Positions 62,512 through 64,000 of a DNA stretch of 64,000 nt are shown here, piece by piece. The stretch covers positions 3,379,501 through 3,443,500 of the forward strand of contig NZ_CP146100.1 of NCBI RefSeq assembly GCF_037023755.1. Direction: 5' to 3'. Position numbers and translations under genes: made by a program. Under the pieces are notes generated by a model. That model was not told the origin of the DNA. It did not search any database and saw only the letters and a program-made list of their open reading frames with translations. Numbering within the stretch: position 1 is the first letter of the stretch; every line of letters begins with the position of its first letter. The stretch is from Saccharopolyspora sp. SCSIO 74807. GTDB lineage: Bacteria > Actinomycetota > Actinomycetes > Mycobacteriales > Pseudonocardiaceae.

Positions 62512-63690
62512 CTACCGGTCGCGGCCGGCGCCGGCCGCCGGGGTCGCGGTGAACAACCGGGGCCTCTGCAACCGGTGCTCGGCGAAGGAGTCCAACACGG
62601 ACCGGCCGATTCGCTCCCGCTCGGTGGCAGCTACCAGCGCGATCGCGGATCCGCCGAATCCCCCGCCGGTCATTCGCGCTCCCAAGGCACCGGCGTTCAG
62701 CGCGGCGTCCACTGCGATGTCCAGTTCCGGGCAGGAGATCCGGTAGTCGTCGCGCATGCTCACGTGCGAGGCGGTCAGCAGCGGCCCGATGGCGGCCAGG
62801 TTTCCGGCCTTGAGCTCGGTGACGGTTGCCAGCACCCGGTCGTTTTCGGTGACCACGTGCCGTACCAGCGGCCGCAGCTGCTCGGGAAGACCGGGCAGGG
62901 TGTCGTCCAGCTCGCCGGAGGAGACGTCGCGCAGTGCTTTGACGTCGAGCAATTCCGCAGCGCGCTCGCAGCCTCGCCTGCGCTCGCCATAGCCCGAGTC
63001 GCTGTGCGAATGCTTCGCACGCGTGTCGATCACGAGCAGTTCCAAGCCGGCCGAATCGGTGTCGAACGGGATCTGCGTGGTCTCCCCGGAACGAACGTCG
63101 AAGAACAGCGCGTGCGCTTCGGTGCAGGACAACGACGCGGTCTGGTCCAGCAGGCCGGTGGGGGCGCCGACGAAGTCGTTCTCCGAGATCTGCACCCACC
63201 GGGCGATCTCGGCCGTCGACGGGGAGCCCGGCGCCCCGGCGGGCCGACCGGCGATGTCGAGCAGCGCCAGCGCTACGGCGCATTCCAGAGCGTGCGAAGA
63301 GGACAGTCCGGCGCCCGCGGGCACGTCACCGGCGATGACCAGGTCCGCACCGGGAACGTCGATGCCTTGGCCGTGCAGCGCGTATGCGACGCCCGCGGGG
63401 TAAGCGGCCCAGCCCGCCGGCGAGCCGGGAGCGAGGTCGGGCACGCGCATCGGCCCGGCGCGGTGCAGCACACCGTCGTCACCCAGCGAGGCGACCGACA
63501 GCGCGCCGTCGGAACGCGCCGACGCTGCGACCGCGATCCGGTGCGGCAGCGCGATGGGCAGCACGAAGCCGTCGTTGTAGTCGGTGTGCTCACCGATCAG
63601 GTTGACCCGGCCCGGTGCCGACCAGACCCGTTCCGGGGCGCGTCCGTGCTCGCCGCCGAAGGCGTCGGCGGCGTGTTCGGCCGGGCTCAC
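62512..63690 (-). CDS. galK: galactokinase
   Basis: GalK (392 residues) phosphorylates galactose. It has the galactokinase signature GRVNLIGEHTDYNDGFVLP near the N-terminus, the GHMP motif PAGAGLSSSHALE and the C-terminal GARMTGGGFGGSAI. The GTG at 63690 overlaps the stop of the upstream repressor gene (GTGA), so it is translated together with ideR/dtxR. Such coupling is unusual functionally but common in compact genomes. Confidence 0.95.
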   Translation of the reverse strand: MSPAEHAADAFGGEHGRAPERVWSAPGRVNLIGEHTDYNDGFVLPIALPHRIAVAASARSDGALSVASLGDDGVLHRAGPMRVPDLAPGSPAGWAAYPAGVAYALHGQGIDVPGADLVIAGDVPAGAGLSSSHALECAVALALLDIAGRPAGAPGSPSTAEIARWVQISENDFVGAPTGLLDQTASLSCTEAHALFFDVRSGETTQIPFDTDSAGLELLVIDTRAKHSHSDSGYGERRRGCERAAELLDVKALRDVSSGELDDTLPGLPEQLRPLVRHVVTENDRVLATVTELKAGNLAAIGPLLTASHVSMRDDYRISCPELDIAVDAALNAGALGARMTGGGFGGSAIALVAATERERIGRSVLDSFAEHRLQRPRLFTATPAAGAGRDR

Positions 63691-64000
63691 CTGGCGCGGA
63701 CCAGGACGGCGTGCGCGATGCCCGGAGTCAGCTTGGTGCCGCCCTTGGCGCCCTTGACCTCGATCGGCTTGTTCACGCCGGTGACCGGCACGATCTCGAT
63801 CTCGTGCGAAGGCATCAGCCCGACCTCCTTGAGCTCGCTCATCAGGTCGGGGTCGAGCTGCACGTGCTCGGCGATGCGGCACACCAGCGCCCGCCCGCCA
63901 CCGCGGCGGGCGATCTCGTCGACGCGCTGCAGATCGGTTTCGGCGGACGGTGCCGACACGGCCATGCCGAGTTCGTCGAGGCCGGGGATGGGGTTGCCGT
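63687..64000 (-). CDS. IdeR/DtxR-family metal-dependent repressor, C-terminal part
   Basis: The window ends inside this gene; the last 103 codons are present. GNPIPGLDELG at the edge is the strong hallmark of the DtxR/IdeR dimerisation domain, followed by a C-terminal SH3-like FeoA domain (DLMSELKEVGLMPSHEIEIV... ending AVLVRAR). The repressor would bind iron and control siderophore and iron-storage genes. In M. tuberculosis ideR (Rv2711) lies in the same neighbourhood. The DNA-binding half is outside the window. Confidence 0.88.
   Translation of the reverse strand, partial: GNPIPGLDELGMAVSAPSAETDLQRVDEIARRGGGRALVCRIAEHVQLDPDLMSELKEVGLMPSHEIEIVPVTGVNKPIEVKGAKGGTKLTPGIAHAVLVRAR

Overview
The window is a very GC-rich actinobacterial chromosome segment with strong G/C bias at third codon positions, GTG and TTG starts, and many promoters whose -10 box lies 6-8 nt before the start codon. 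Gene content and order fit the Pseudonocardiaceae (a Saccharopolyspora- or Amycolatopsis-like organism); this is inferred from synteny remembered from Mycobacterium tuberculosis and its relatives, not from a database search. I see no rRNA, tRNA, CRISPR array, insertion sequence or phage gene.

Layout. Positions 1-25.1 kb hold a block resembling M. tuberculosis Rv2170-Rv2183: the end of a ROK glucokinase, an alpha/beta hydrolase, a PlsC-type acyltransferase, RNase AS, a phosphofructokinase with PPi-type active-site residues, class II DAHP synthase (aroG), a mannosyltransferase of the MptA/B type, a four-PASTA PknL-like kinase divergent from its probable DNA-binding substrate, a prenyl diphosphate synthase coupled to a CrtI-like oxidoreductase, LppM and a GNAT enzyme. 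A DeoR-controlled polyol ABC importer plus dehydrogenase (6.9-12.0 kb) is inserted in this block. At 23.4-25.1 kb a promoter with a perfect LexA box precedes a HEPN-domain gene and a mycothiol-enzyme-like gene. A frameshifted arginase-family gene and the large helicase Lhr follow (25-30.5 kb).

Positions 30.6-64 kb hold a block resembling Rv2711-Rv2738: DUF3046, recA-recX, miaB, a membrane protein, a DUF349 protein, miaA, dapF, hflX, lexA divergent from an SOS-type LysM gene, nrdR-nrdJ, a DUF4192 protein, galE, galK and the 3' part of ideR/dtxR. Inserted here are an Entner-Doudoroff pair (edd-eda), a gluABCD-type glutamate importer beside a one-lobed solute-binding lipoprotein, and a 1,105-residue secreted phosphodiester glycosidase/metallophosphoesterase.

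How the genes connect. The SOS response is the main theme: LexA boxes lie before recA, lexA, the LysM gene and the HEPN gene, so the repressor, the co-protease, the probable division regulator and a possible RNase are all present. The nrdR-nrdJ operon supplies deoxynucleotides through a B12-dependent reductase and has its own promoter with candidate NrdR boxes. Carbon metabolism is represented by glucokinase, PPi-type PFK, edd/eda, galK/galE and polyol uptake. The most novel candidate is the SOS-promoter/HEPN/mycothiol-enzyme-like operon; next come the one-lobe binding protein and the glycosidase-phosphoesterase fusion.
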